A stretch of 64,000 nt of DNA, taken from positions 45,301-109,300 of the forward strand of contig JAWLFQ010000001.1 of assembly GCA_041685505.1 (NCBI GenBank). The letters run 5' to 3'. How positions within the stretch are numbered: position 1 is the first letter of the stretch; each line of letters opens with the position of its first letter. Below the pieces are notes generated by a model. The model searched no databases and was not told the DNA's origin. It worked only from the letters and a program-made list of their open reading frames with translations. Made by a program: the position numbers and the translations under genes. Origin of the DNA: T1Sed10-7 sp041685505. Its GTDB lineage: Bacteria; Actinomycetota; Nitriliruptoria; Nitriliruptorales; Nitriliruptoraceae. Shown one piece after another: positions 54,453-62,494 of the stretch.

Positions 54453-55445
54453 ATGAAGGTGTCCATGGGTGTCGGGTTGTTCCCGACCGAACCCCCCGCT
54501 CGGATGCGCGAGCTGACGCATCTGGCCGAGGAACTCGGTTATGACAACGTGTGGTTCGGTGACTCTCAGAACATCTGGCGAGAGTCCTACGTCAACATGG
54601 GCGCGGCCGCCGTCGGGACCGAGCATCTGACCTTCGGTACAGGCGTCACCAACGGTGTGACGCGGCACCCATCCGTGGTTGCCAGCACCTGGGCGACCCT
54701 CCATGAGCTGACCGGTGGGCGCGCGGTGCTGGGGATCGGCACCGGCGACTCCTCCCTGCGGACCATGGGGCTGAAGCCGATGAAGCTGGCCGAGCTCGAG
54801 GAGTATCTCGAGATGCTCCGCGCACTCTTCCGGGGCGAGGAGGCGAAGGAGCCTGCGACCGGGGAGCCCTTCCGCCTCAACTACCTCGACGGTCCGATCG
54901 ACGTCCCGATCTACATCGCCGCCTCAGCCCCGAAGATCCTCAAGCTGACCGGCCGGATCGGCGACGGCTGCGTCATGCTGGTCGGCACCGATCCGAGCTT
55001 CATCGAGGGAGGTCTCGAGCGCATCGCGGCCGGTGCTGAGGAAGCGGGTCGCGACCTCAGCGACGTACGGATCGTGCTGTGGACGCCGACGGCGATCGAC
55101 GAGGATGGAGAGCGGGCGCGTGATCTGGTGCGGGCGCACGTCTCGCGGGTGGTGATCCGTCCACTGCCCTTCGAGATGCCGGCCGAGGACATGGAGGCCG
55201 TCGAGCGGATCCGAGAGACCTACGATTACTACCACCACATGGACACCGAGGCCAGCCATGCCGACCTGGTCCCCGACAGCCTGGTGGACCGCTTCGCACT
55301 GGCAGGCACGCCCGAGGAGTGTCGAGCCCGTGTCGAGGAACTGTCGGGGCTCGGTATCGACCAGATCTCCATCATCCCCTTCACGCCGCCGGGTGGCGAC
55401 CGGGGCCGGACCATGCGTCACTTCGCGGACATCGTCGCCGGTTGA
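54453..55445 (+). CDS. Luciferase-like (LLM) F420/flavin-dependent oxidoreductase
   Basis: A 330-residue TIM-barrel protein of the luciferase-like monooxygenase group, starting MKVSMGVGLFPTEPPARMRE. GTGVTNGVTRHPSV and GRAVLGIGTGDSS are typical of the actinobacterial F420-dependent branch (5,10-methylene-H4MPT reductase/glucose-6-phosphate dehydrogenase type). GGGAGAG precedes the ATG. It could reduce a ring or oxidise an intermediate in the island pathway; F420 use is inferred. Confidence 0.85.
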   Translation: MKVSMGVGLFPTEPPARMRELTHLAEELGYDNVWFGDSQNIWRESYVNMGAAAVGTEHLTFGTGVTNGVTRHPSVVASTWATLHELTGGRAVLGIGTGDSSLRTMGLKPMKLAELEEYLEMLRALFRGEEAKEPATGEPFRLNYLDGPIDVPIYIAASAPKILKLTGRIGDGCVMLVGTDPSFIEGGLERIAAGAEEAGRDLSDVRIVLWTPTAIDEDGERARDLVRAHVSRVVIRPLPFEMPAEDMEAVERIRETYDYYHHMDTEASHADLVPDSLVDRFALAGTPEECRARVEELSGLGIDQISIIPFTPPGGDRGRTMRHFADIVAG

Positions 55446-55474
55446 GGGTTCCGCCACCTCAGGGAGAGGCCACA

Positions 55475-55894
55475 GTGAAGGTGCTCGTAGGCAGCGTGAG
55501 GACCGCGGAGTCCCAGGCAGCGGTGGAGGCCGCGGTAGGGGAAGTCCGTTCGCAGGGGGGTGAACTGCACCTCGTGGTGCACATCCCCCCCCCGACCAAC
55601 GAGCGGGATGCCCAGGAGCACGCCGCTCTCCTCGAACGGGAGCGGGAGCGCCTCGACGAGCAGGCCGAACGCATCCATGCCGAGGCCGGCGTGCCGTGCA
55701 CGGCGCACTTCCTGCAGGGGGCCGGTCGCACCAGCCGGGCCCTGCTGGACCTCGCGGCGGAGGTGGAGGTGGACAGGATCGTCATCGGGACACGCCGGCG
55801 ATCCCACGTCGGCAAGCTGCTGCTCGGCAGCACCGCCTCCGACATCATCCTCGCTGCGCCCTGCCCGGTGCTGAGCGTCAAGGCCGAGGAGTGA
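55475..55894 (+). CDS. Universal stress protein (UspA family)
   Basis: A 139-residue UspA-fold protein. The C-terminal IVIGTRRRSHVGKLLLGSTASDIILAAPCPVLSV contains the G-2X-G-9X-G(S/T) nucleotide motif, so ATP binding is likely. AGGGAGAGG precedes GTG 55475. It follows the luciferase-like gene by 30 bp and is probably co-transcribed. It converges on the HutC-type regulator; a weak CCCCC/GGGGG hairpin (55904-55925) lies between. Confidence 0.85.
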   Translation: MKVLVGSVRTAESQAAVEAAVGEVRSQGGELHLVVHIPPPTNERDAQEHAALLERERERLDEQAERIHAEAGVPCTAHFLQGAGRTSRALLDLAAEVEVDRIVIGTRRRSHVGKLLLGSTASDIILAAPCPVLSVKAEE

Positions 55895-55948
55895 TCGGGT
55901 ATCCCCCCGTCCGCTTCCGTGGGGGCGCGGTCGCTCGTGGGATGGGCG

Positions 55949-56713
55949 TCACAGGTCCCGACCGGCCCGTACGACGGCGAAGCCGAGTTCATCGCTGCGC
56001 ACGAAGGCTTCGGTGACGGCGACGGGGCGATCGCCCTCATCGATGTGCAGGTGGTCGAGGACGAGCAGGGGTGCGTGCACCGGGACCGACAGGAGTCGGC
56101 TGATCTGGTCGTTCGCGGCGACGGCGCCGATGCCGGTGACCGAGTACCGCACGGACAGACCCGTCTGGTCACGCAGGAAGGCGAACACCGAACTGCCCGC
56201 GTCGGTCACCTGGTCCCCGTCACGCAGCACCTGCACGGGAACATGGTCCCTGCTCAGCACGACGGGGCGTCCGGAGGCGCGGAAGAGCCGGTCCACCACG
56301 ATGGCCCCGTCTCCGGCTGTCAGCCCGAGGCGGTGCGCCAGCGCTGCCGGCAGCCGCTCGTGTTCCATGCGGGCGATCTCGATGCCAGGTGTGGCACCGG
56401 AGCGCTCGATCACCTCGAGGAAGGGCAGGTCCTCCACCAGGTTGGCCTCGACCCCGAGGGCGTGACGGTTGATGAGCGTTCCCACGCCATGACGCCGGGA
56501 GACCTTTCCCTCCAGCTGGAGCGCAAGCAGCGCCGAGCGCAGCGTCGCGCGGCTGACCCCGAGCTGTCTCGACAGCTCCTCCTCGGCGGGAAGGCGATCC
56601 ACACCGCGGTCGGCCAAGGTGAGCGCCCGCTCCACGATGGCCTGTTTCACGCGCGCGTAGGGTGCCGGCGGGGTGGCCGGGGTCGCTGTGGTGGGCTCCT
56701 CGATGTACGCCAC
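55949..56713 (-). CDS. GntR-family regulator, HutC/UTRA type
   Basis: A 254-residue regulator. The winged helix is at about 18-85 (LPAEEELSRQLGVSRATLRSALLALQLEG) and the UTRA ligand domain follows (VVDRLFRASGRPVVLSRDHVP; GDRPVAVTEAFVRSD). Start is GTG 56713 with GGAG upstream. It is divergent from the creatininase operon across a 14-bp perfect palindrome, and so probably represses that operon until a pathway compound binds. Confidence 0.92.
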   Translation of the reverse strand: MAYIEEPTTATPATPPAPYARVKQAIVERALTLADRGVDRLPAEEELSRQLGVSRATLRSALLALQLEGKVSRRHGVGTLINRHALGVEANLVEDLPFLEVIERSGATPGIEIARMEHERLPAALAHRLGLTAGDGAIVVDRLFRASGRPVVLSRDHVPVQVLRDGDQVTDAGSSVFAFLRDQTGLSVRYSVTGIGAVAANDQISRLLSVPVHAPLLVLDHLHIDEGDRPVAVTEAFVRSDELGFAVVRAGRDL

Positions 56714-56811
56714 GTCCTGCTCCAGCGGCCCGTCCGGGTCGGGTTCACGGGCGCATGACCGAGTCTACGGGTCGGTGCTTGCGCCTTCCCGACAGGCAAC
56801 CTAGCCTAATC

Positions 56812-56825
56812 GTCAGACGTCTGAC
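56812..56825. promoter_or_regulatory. Perfect palindrome, likely HutC-type operator
   Basis: GTCAGACGTCTGAC is a perfect 14-bp palindrome in the 137-bp gap between the regulator and creatininase genes, 26 bp before the latter's chosen start. HutC-type GntR proteins typically bind GT-N-AC palindromes of this size. A TAGCCTAAT sequence just upstream could be part of the promoter. Confidence 0.65.
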
Positions 56826-56850
56826 CTAAGGTCCATCGAGAGGAGTGGTG

Positions 56851-57681
56851 GTGGCCGAACCGCTCGAGCGCCCGAGCCCCTGGCTGCAGGAACTGACCTG
56901 GCCGGAGGTCGAGGACTACCTCCGGGGCGAGCGCATCATCCTGGTCCCGATCGGCAGTACCGAGCAGCACGGTCCGGCGGGACCGCTCGGTGTGGACACC
57001 TTGGTCGCGATCACCCTGGTGGAGGATGTGGCGCAGCGCGCGGGCGTGCTGTGCGCGCCACCGTTGTGGTACGGCGACTCGTCCCATCACGGGGGGTTCC
57101 CCGGGACGATCAGCCTCTCGCCCGACACGCTGGTCCATGTGGTCCGGGACGTGTGCCGCAGCCTCGCCCGCCACGGCTTCGACCGGATCGTGCTGGTCAA
57201 CGGGCACAAGGGCTCGAACCTCCCCGCGCTCACCTCTGCCGTCCGCGTCCTCCACGAGCAGGAGCTGCCGGACGTCCTGTTCGCGGTCGCGGATCCGCTC
57301 CACCTCGCCCGATCAGCAGCCCCGGAGATCAAGGAGGTGCGAGAGCACCACGCCGGGGAGCTGGAGCTCTCCCACGTGCTGCACCGGTTCCCGGGATCGA
57401 TCCGCCTGGACCGCCTCGAGGATCCCGGGCTCGACTTCGAGGCCGTCTTCGGGGGGTTCGTCGGTGACGATCTGTTCGGTCCTGCCCCCGATGGTGTCGA
57501 CATCATCTGGTCCGGGACGGAGCAGCGACGCTTCGCCCCGAGCGGGAGCCTCAGCTCCTCCCTGGGTGTGTCGGAGGACAAGGGTCGCGACTACCACGAG
57601 CACTGCGTCGGGCGGCTGGTCGAGCTGGTCGATTGGTTACGGGGCTACCAGGGGCCCATCGGTGCCGCGGAGCCATCGTGA
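56851..57681 (+). CDS. Creatininase-family amidohydrolase
   Basis: A 276-residue creatininase-fold metal hydrolase. The first metal motif is VPIGSTEQHGPAGPLGVDT (Glu, His, Asp), followed by YGDSSHHGGFPGT and VNGHKGSN, and a Glu in HAGELELSHVL. The family includes creatinine amidohydrolase, 3-dehydro-scyllo-inosose hydrolase and MftE. Three consecutive GTG codons start at 56845; the last (56851) has the best distance from GAGAGG. First gene of an operon of six. Hydrolysis of a small lactam or cyclic amide is likely. Confidence 0.88.
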   Translation: MAEPLERPSPWLQELTWPEVEDYLRGERIILVPIGSTEQHGPAGPLGVDTLVAITLVEDVAQRAGVLCAPPLWYGDSSHHGGFPGTISLSPDTLVHVVRDVCRSLARHGFDRIVLVNGHKGSNLPALTSAVRVLHEQELPDVLFAVADPLHLARSAAPEIKEVREHHAGELELSHVLHRFPGSIRLDRLEDPGLDFEAVFGGFVGDDLFGPAPDGVDIIWSGTEQRRFAPSGSLSSSLGVSEDKGRDYHEHCVGRLVELVDWLRGYQGPIGAAEPS

Positions 57682-59441
57682 AGGTGCTGACCACCGATGT
57701 GGTGGTGATCGGCGCTGGCGCGGCCGGGATGTACGCCGCGGCTGAAGCCCGTCGTGCGGGCGCTGACGTGCTGCTGTTGGACAAGAGCATGGTGGGTCGG
57801 GGTGGCGCGACCATCATGGCCCAGATGACGGTGGCGGCGGCGCTCGGCCATGCCGAGCACGACACCTGGCAGTTGCATCTCGCCGACACCCTCGCCAGCG
57901 GGCGCGGTCTGACCAACGAACCGCTGGCGGCCCTGCTCTGCCACGACGGGCCGCAGCGCATCCTCGAGAGCTGGCAGCGCGGCGTGAACTGGGCGGAGTG
58001 CGGCGATGGCCTCGATCAGGTGAAGGCACCGGGCCACTCCCGTCAACGGTGCTGCTACGTCGGTGCGCTGCAGACCGGGGCCGGCGTCGTACGTGGCTTG
58101 CGCAAGGAGTTGCGTCGGCAGGGCGTCGTCTCGATCGACACGGTGCTGGTGACCGAGCTGCTGCGGGACGCCTCCGGTGCCGTGGTCGGTGCTGCCGGCC
58201 TGCACGTCCGCGAGGGTGAACCCATCGTGGTCTGGGCCCCGACCGTCATCCTGGCATGCGGCGGGCTGACCGAGCTCTACGCCCGTAACTCCGCATCCGT
58301 GAACATGACCGGCGATGCCTACCATCTCGCGCTGGGTGCCGGGGCCGAACTCGTCGACGCCGAGATGGTCCAGTTCTTCCCGATCGCGAACCTGGCCCCT
58401 CGGTTGATCGGGCTCGATCCGATCATGTGGGATCCCTTCCGGTACCGCCTGGGTGGCCGCCTCCTGAACGGCGAGGGGGAGGAGTTCGTCGAGCGGTACG
58501 CCGGTGTCGCCGACGAGGGCACCTACAGCGCGACGCGTGACGTGGTGACCTACGCCATCTTCAAGGAGGTCGAAGAGGGCCGAGGAAGCCCGGCAGGAGG
58601 GGCATGGCTCGACTTCACGGGCCTGCCGAAGGAGGAGATCCGGGAGGCCTTCCCTGCCGCGTACGACCGCCTGATCGACCAGGGCGTCGACATCAGCCAG
58701 CGCCGGGTCGAGGTCGCACCGACCGCGCACTACACGATCGGCGGCATCCGTGTGGGGCTTGATCTCGCCACCTCGGTGCCAGGCCTGTACGCCGCGGGTG
58801 AGGCGGTCGGGGGCCAGCACGGCGCCAACCGGCTCTCGGGCAACGCGCTGACCGAGACCTTCGTGTTCGGCGCGCGTGCCGGTCAGGCCGCGGCCGCAGC
58901 CGCGGGCCGGCGTGGTCCGGTCGTCCCCGATGCGACCGCCAGTGCCGCAGCCGACTCCGCGGTGCACGATGTGGAGCAGGTCCGCGGCCGCAACGTGTCG
59001 AGCCAGGTGTTCCTCCCGGCGCTACGCAGCCGTCTCAAGCGCCTGATGTGGGAGCACGTCGGTCCCTTCCGGGATGCCGGAGGCCTGGCACGAGCGGGTC
59101 GTGGGCTGGCCGAGTTGACCGAGTTGCACGCAGCTGCCCGTGTGGATCCCCGACGCACCTTCAACCTCGAGTGGCAGGAGTGGTTCGAGCTGCGCGGGAT
59201 GCTCCAGGTCGCGGATGCCGTCCGGCAGGCGGCGATGGCGCGTCGCGACTCGCGCGGTGCGCACCAGCGGATCGACCACCCGGAGGAGCGGGAGGAGCTG
59301 CTGGCCAACACCGTCCTCAGCCGTGACGCCGACACCCGCGAACTCATCGTGTCCTGGGCACGGGTCGAGCGCCTGGACGTGCACCCGGATGAGTGGTCAC
59401 CGCCGGAACCGGTGCCGGCCGCGCAGGGGAGCCGGTCATGA
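57678..59441 (+). CDS. Fumarate reductase/succinate dehydrogenase-like flavoprotein
   Basis: A 587-residue flavoprotein of the SdhA/FrdA/aspartate oxidase/APS reductase family. FAD-binding start VVVIGAGAAGMYAAAEARRAG; C-terminal FAD motif GLYAAGEAVGGQHGANRLSG; active-site-type RLGGRLLNGEGEEFVERY. The SHT motif with the covalent flavin His is replaced by GRGGATIMAQ, so the flavin is probably not covalent. It overlaps both neighbours. With the next gene it forms a two-protein oxidoreductase; its substrate is unlikely to be plain succinate, given the operon. Confidence 0.9.
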   Translation: MKVLTTDVVVIGAGAAGMYAAAEARRAGADVLLLDKSMVGRGGATIMAQMTVAAALGHAEHDTWQLHLADTLASGRGLTNEPLAALLCHDGPQRILESWQRGVNWAECGDGLDQVKAPGHSRQRCCYVGALQTGAGVVRGLRKELRRQGVVSIDTVLVTELLRDASGAVVGAAGLHVREGEPIVVWAPTVILACGGLTELYARNSASVNMTGDAYHLALGAGAELVDAEMVQFFPIANLAPRLIGLDPIMWDPFRYRLGGRLLNGEGEEFVERYAGVADEGTYSATRDVVTYAIFKEVEEGRGSPAGGAWLDFTGLPKEEIREAFPAAYDRLIDQGVDISQRRVEVAPTAHYTIGGIRVGLDLATSVPGLYAAGEAVGGQHGANRLSGNALTETFVFGARAGQAAAAAAGRRGPVVPDATASAAADSAVHDVEQVRGRNVSSQVFLPALRSRLKRLMWEHVGPFRDAGGLARAGRGLAELTELHAAARVDPRRTFNLEWQEWFELRGMLQVADAVRQAAMARRDSRGAHQRIDHPEEREELLANTVLSRDADTRELIVSWARVERLDVHPDEWSPPEPVPAAQGSRS

Positions 59442-59719
59442 AGCTCAACGTGGTCCGCACCGACGGCAGTACCGACACCTTCGAGGTGCCGGAGTACGAG
59501 GGCATGACCGTGCTCGACGCGCTGATGTGGGTGCGGGAGCACCACGACCCCTCCCTGGCCGTGCGCTTCTCCTGCCGGTCGGCGAACGCCTGCAAGGAGT
59601 GCATCGCCGTGGTGGACGGTGCCCGGGTCTACACCTGCACGACCGCGGCGGTTGGCGAGGTCCTGGTCGCACCCCTGGAGAACCAGCCGCTGCTGCACGA
59701 CCTCGCCGTCGATCAGTGA
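59438..59719 (+). CDS. Half-length SdhB-like [2Fe-2S] protein
   Basis: A 93-residue protein equal to only the N-terminal [2Fe-2S] domain of SdhB/FrdB; the second domain with [4Fe-4S]/[3Fe-4S] clusters is absent. Cysteines are C46, C52, C55 and C67, giving C-x5-C-x2-C-x11-C, one residue more in the first gap than normal SdhB. ATG overlaps the flavoprotein stop. It likely passes electrons between the flavoprotein and a soluble partner. Confidence 0.88.
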   Translation: MKLNVVRTDGSTDTFEVPEYEGMTVLDALMWVREHHDPSLAVRFSCRSANACKECIAVVDGARVYTCTTAAVGEVLVAPLENQPLLHDLAVDQ

Positions 59720-59751
59720 CCGGTCCGGCGGCGATCAGGACAGGAGGACAT

Positions 59752-60345
59752 GTGAGAGCTGCACCCTTCGACACCTTCACTCAGCGTATGGACGCCCTCG
59801 TCGGTCGCGAGAGCCGTCCACACCGGATCGCCGAGGTGACCAGCCTGCACCTCGCAGAGCTGCTGCGCACGCCGGAGTTCCTCGAGGAGCGGTTCCGGGA
59901 ACCCGGGGAGGACACCTACCGCCAGCACCTCATCCACGTCCACCCCGAGGGCCGCTACTCCGTGGTCGCCCTCGTATGGCTCCCCGGTCAGGCCACACCG
60001 ATCCACGACCACCGCTCCTGGTGCATCGTGGGGGTGCTCGCGGGGGGCGAGCGCGAGGAGCGCTTCACCCTGCGTGAACGGAGCGATGAGCGCTGGCTGC
60101 AACCCCGTGAGGAGGCCCGCTACGGCCCGGGGGATGTGTGTCTGCTCGTCCCCCCTGACGAGGACATCCACCGTGTCAGCAACGCCGGTGACGGGCTCAC
60201 GATCTCACTCCACGTCTACGGCGCGGACATCGCCCGGTGGGGTTCTAGCATCAACAGGACCTTCGACGAGCTGATGATCCGCGATGACGGCGACGGGATG
60301 CCGGTGTCGTGGCGCGCGCAGGACAGCGGGGTCACGGTCGACTAG
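59752..60345 (+). CDS. Cysteine dioxygenase-like thiol dioxygenase (cupin)
   Basis: A 197-residue cupin with the iron ligands of thiol dioxygenases: H85 and H87 in PIHDHRSWCIVGVLAGGE, and H140 in DIHRVSN. Bacterial relatives oxidise cysteine or 3-mercaptopropionate to sulfinates. C91 near the metal recalls the Cys of the Cys-Tyr crosslink, but equivalence is not certain. AGGAGG precedes GTG 59752. In this operon it suggests that the substrate carries or yields a thiol. Confidence 0.87.
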   Translation: MRAAPFDTFTQRMDALVGRESRPHRIAEVTSLHLAELLRTPEFLEERFREPGEDTYRQHLIHVHPEGRYSVVALVWLPGQATPIHDHRSWCIVGVLAGGEREERFTLRERSDERWLQPREEARYGPGDVCLLVPPDEDIHRVSNAGDGLTISLHVYGADIARWGSSINRTFDELMIRDDGDGMPVSWRAQDSGVTVD

Positions 60346-60418
60346 CGCCCCGGCGTCTACGAAGCCGGAGGACCGTGAGGCCCCCGGCGGTCGCCGGGAG
60401 GGACAGGGAGGATGCAGC

Positions 60419-61408
60419 GTGAACGAGGTGCACCTGACACTGGCCTGTGGTCCCTACGACCGCACGGCCGCGTTGGCTGATGGTCGGGTGCGCGCCGAGG
60501 GGGTCGCGCTGAACGTCCTGCAACTGCAGCCGGAGGAGATCTTCTGGCGGATGATGCGCCACGCGGAGTTCGACGTCTCCGAGATGTCGCTGTCCTCCTA
60601 CGCCATGGCGGTGTCGCGCGGGGACGACCGCTTCATCGGGCTGCCCGTCTTCCTCTCGCGCAGCTTCCGGCACTCCTCCCTCTACGTACGCCACGACAGC
60701 GATCTCACCGACCCCAGCGGCCTGCGGGGAGCCCGGATCGGCGTTCCCGAGTACCAGATGACCGCTGCGGTGTGGGTCCGCGGGCTGCTGGCCGACGAGT
60801 ACGGTCTGGCCGCTACGGATGCGACCTGGGTGACCGGCGGGCTCGAGCAGCCCGGCCGTGCCGAACGTCAGGCGCTGGAGCTGCCGCACGACATCACCGT
60901 CGAGCGGCTGTCCGACGGAACGCTGACCCAGGCCTTGCTGGCCGGCGAGGTGGACGCCCTGATGGCCCCCCGGGTGCCGATCGCCTTCCGTGCGCCGAGC
61001 TCCCGTCTGCGTCGGGTGTTCCCCGACTACGCCGACAGAGAGCTCGAGTATCACCGCCGGACGGGCCTGTTCCCCATCATGCACCTGGTCGTGGTCCGGG
61101 CTGACGTCGCCGCTCGCCACCCCTGGGTGACGCAGTCGGTGACCAAGGCCTTCACGCGGGCGAAGGACCTCGCCGTGGACGGGATCGAGGACGCACCGGC
61201 GCTGCGTTGGAGCCTGCCCTTCCTGCTGGATGCCGTCGAGCGCACCAGGGCCGAGTTCGGCGAGGACCCCTGGCCCTACGGCCTCGAGGCGAACCGTCGC
61301 ACCCTCGAGGTGTTCCTGCGCTACATGGGTGAGCAGGGGCTGCTCGCCCGTTCCCTGGCACCTGAGGAGCTGTTCGCGCCCACCACCCACGTCGAGTCGC
61401 GGGTGTAG
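60419..61408 (+). CDS. 4,5-Dihydroxyphthalate decarboxylase (Pht5)-like periplasmic-binding-fold protein
   Basis: A 329-residue protein of the family named for Pht5, with the type II periplasmic-binding fold. Typical segments are HLTLACGPYDRTAAL, EEIFWRMMRHAEFDVSEMSLSSYAM and IGVPEYQMTAAVWVRG. No signal peptide is seen, so it may be a cytoplasmic enzyme or sensor rather than a transport receptor. Start is GTG 60419 after GGGAGG. Whether it decarboxylates anything is not proven for most members. Confidence 0.83.
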   Translation: MNEVHLTLACGPYDRTAALADGRVRAEGVALNVLQLQPEEIFWRMMRHAEFDVSEMSLSSYAMAVSRGDDRFIGLPVFLSRSFRHSSLYVRHDSDLTDPSGLRGARIGVPEYQMTAAVWVRGLLADEYGLAATDATWVTGGLEQPGRAERQALELPHDITVERLSDGTLTQALLAGEVDALMAPRVPIAFRAPSSRLRRVFPDYADRELEYHRRTGLFPIMHLVVVRADVAARHPWVTQSVTKAFTRAKDLAVDGIEDAPALRWSLPFLLDAVERTRAEFGEDPWPYGLEANRRTLEVFLRYMGEQGLLARSLAPEELFAPTTHVESRV

Positions 61409-61447
61409 CCACCCAGGGCACCGCAGCGCGACAGGGAGACGGCCCGC

Positions 61448-62494
61448 GTGGAGCCTGGCACGCCGAGGACGCGTCGTCGCCTGCCCGCGGCGCCGTCATG
61501 GCTGCCGGACCGCAGCGCCCTGCCCGGGTTGGCCGCGGCCAGCGCGCTGGCAGGCCTCGCGACCGTGGTGGCCGCCCTGCTGCCGGCAGCGGTCGGCGCC
61601 GTCCCTCTCGCGGTGGTACTGGGTCTGCTCATCGGTCGGTGGCTGCGGTGGCCCGTCCTGCAGCCGGGCTACGCGCTGGCCTCGGGATCGGTGCTACGGA
61701 TCGGCATCGTCCTGCTGGGAGCCCAGCTCAGTCTCGCCGAGATCGTGCGGGTGGGTGTGCCCGCCATCGGTCTGGTCCTCGCTGCGCTGCTCATCGCGGC
61801 GGTGGTGGTGTGGTCCGTCGCCCGCTGGCTCGGCGTCGAGGGGCCCCTGGTCGTGCTGCTCGGGGTGGGTTCGGCCGTGTGCGGGAACACCGCGATCCTG
61901 GCCGTGGCACCGGCGGTGCGTGCAGGCCGACGTGAGGTGGCGCTGGCGGTCGCCGGCGTGACCTTGTGGGGGACGCTGGCCCTGCTCGTCTACCCACTGG
62001 TCGGGCGCGCCGTCGGTCTCGGTGAGGTGGACTTCGGCCTGTGGGCCGGCCTGGCGATCCAGGACACCAGCCAGGTGGTGGCGGCAGGAGCGGCGTACTC
62101 CGACGACGCACTGCGGGTCGCGACCGTGGTCAAGCTGGTCCGCAACGGTTCCCTGCTGCTGGTGCTTCCGCTGGTCGCCCGGCTCTCGCAGCGGGGCGTC
62201 GAGGCACCCGAGCCGGTCGGTCTGAGGGATGCCGTCCCGGTCTTCGTCATCGGGTTCCTGGCGATGGCAGTGCTGCGATCGGTCGGCATCATCGATGCGG
62301 AGTTGGCGGCTCGGCTGGGGCGGTTGTCCGGGTGGGCCGTGCTCGTGGCGGTGGCCGGGCTCGGCCTCGGTATCGAGCTCGGCGGCCTGGGCCGGGGGGC
62401 GGGCCGGGCGCTGACCGTGGCGGCGATCACGGCGGCGGTGTTGGGGATCTTCGGTCTCAGCGTCGCCCTGCTCGGGGTCGTCGCCCCACGGTGA
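61448..62494 (+). CDS. YeiH/UPF0324-family permease
   Basis: A 348-residue protein with about ten membrane segments; family motifs are GSVLRIGIVLLGAQLSL, GVGSAVCGNTAILAVAPA and GLAIQDTSQVVAAGAAYSDDA. UPF0324 members have been proposed to export sulfate in organisms that degrade sulfonates. Last gene of the operon with the thiol dioxygenase, which fits disposal of sulfite/sulfate. GTG 61448 has GGGAGAC upstream. It overlaps the convergent MFS gene by 38 bp. Confidence 0.9.
   Translation: MEPGTPRTRRRLPAAPSWLPDRSALPGLAAASALAGLATVVAALLPAAVGAVPLAVVLGLLIGRWLRWPVLQPGYALASGSVLRIGIVLLGAQLSLAEIVRVGVPAIGLVLAALLIAAVVVWSVARWLGVEGPLVVLLGVGSAVCGNTAILAVAPAVRAGRREVALAVAGVTLWGTLALLVYPLVGRAVGLGEVDFGLWAGLAIQDTSQVVAAGAAYSDDALRVATVVKLVRNGSLLLVLPLVARLSQRGVEAPEPVGLRDAVPVFVIGFLAMAVLRSVGIIDAELAARLGRLSGWAVLVAVAGLGLGIELGGLGRGAGRALTVAAITAAVLGIFGLSVALLGVVAPR

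Noticed and set aside
55904..55925. Strong terminator between uspA and the HutC regulator
   Set aside because: Only five C-G pairs around a 12-nt loop without a U tract; too weak to list as a feature.
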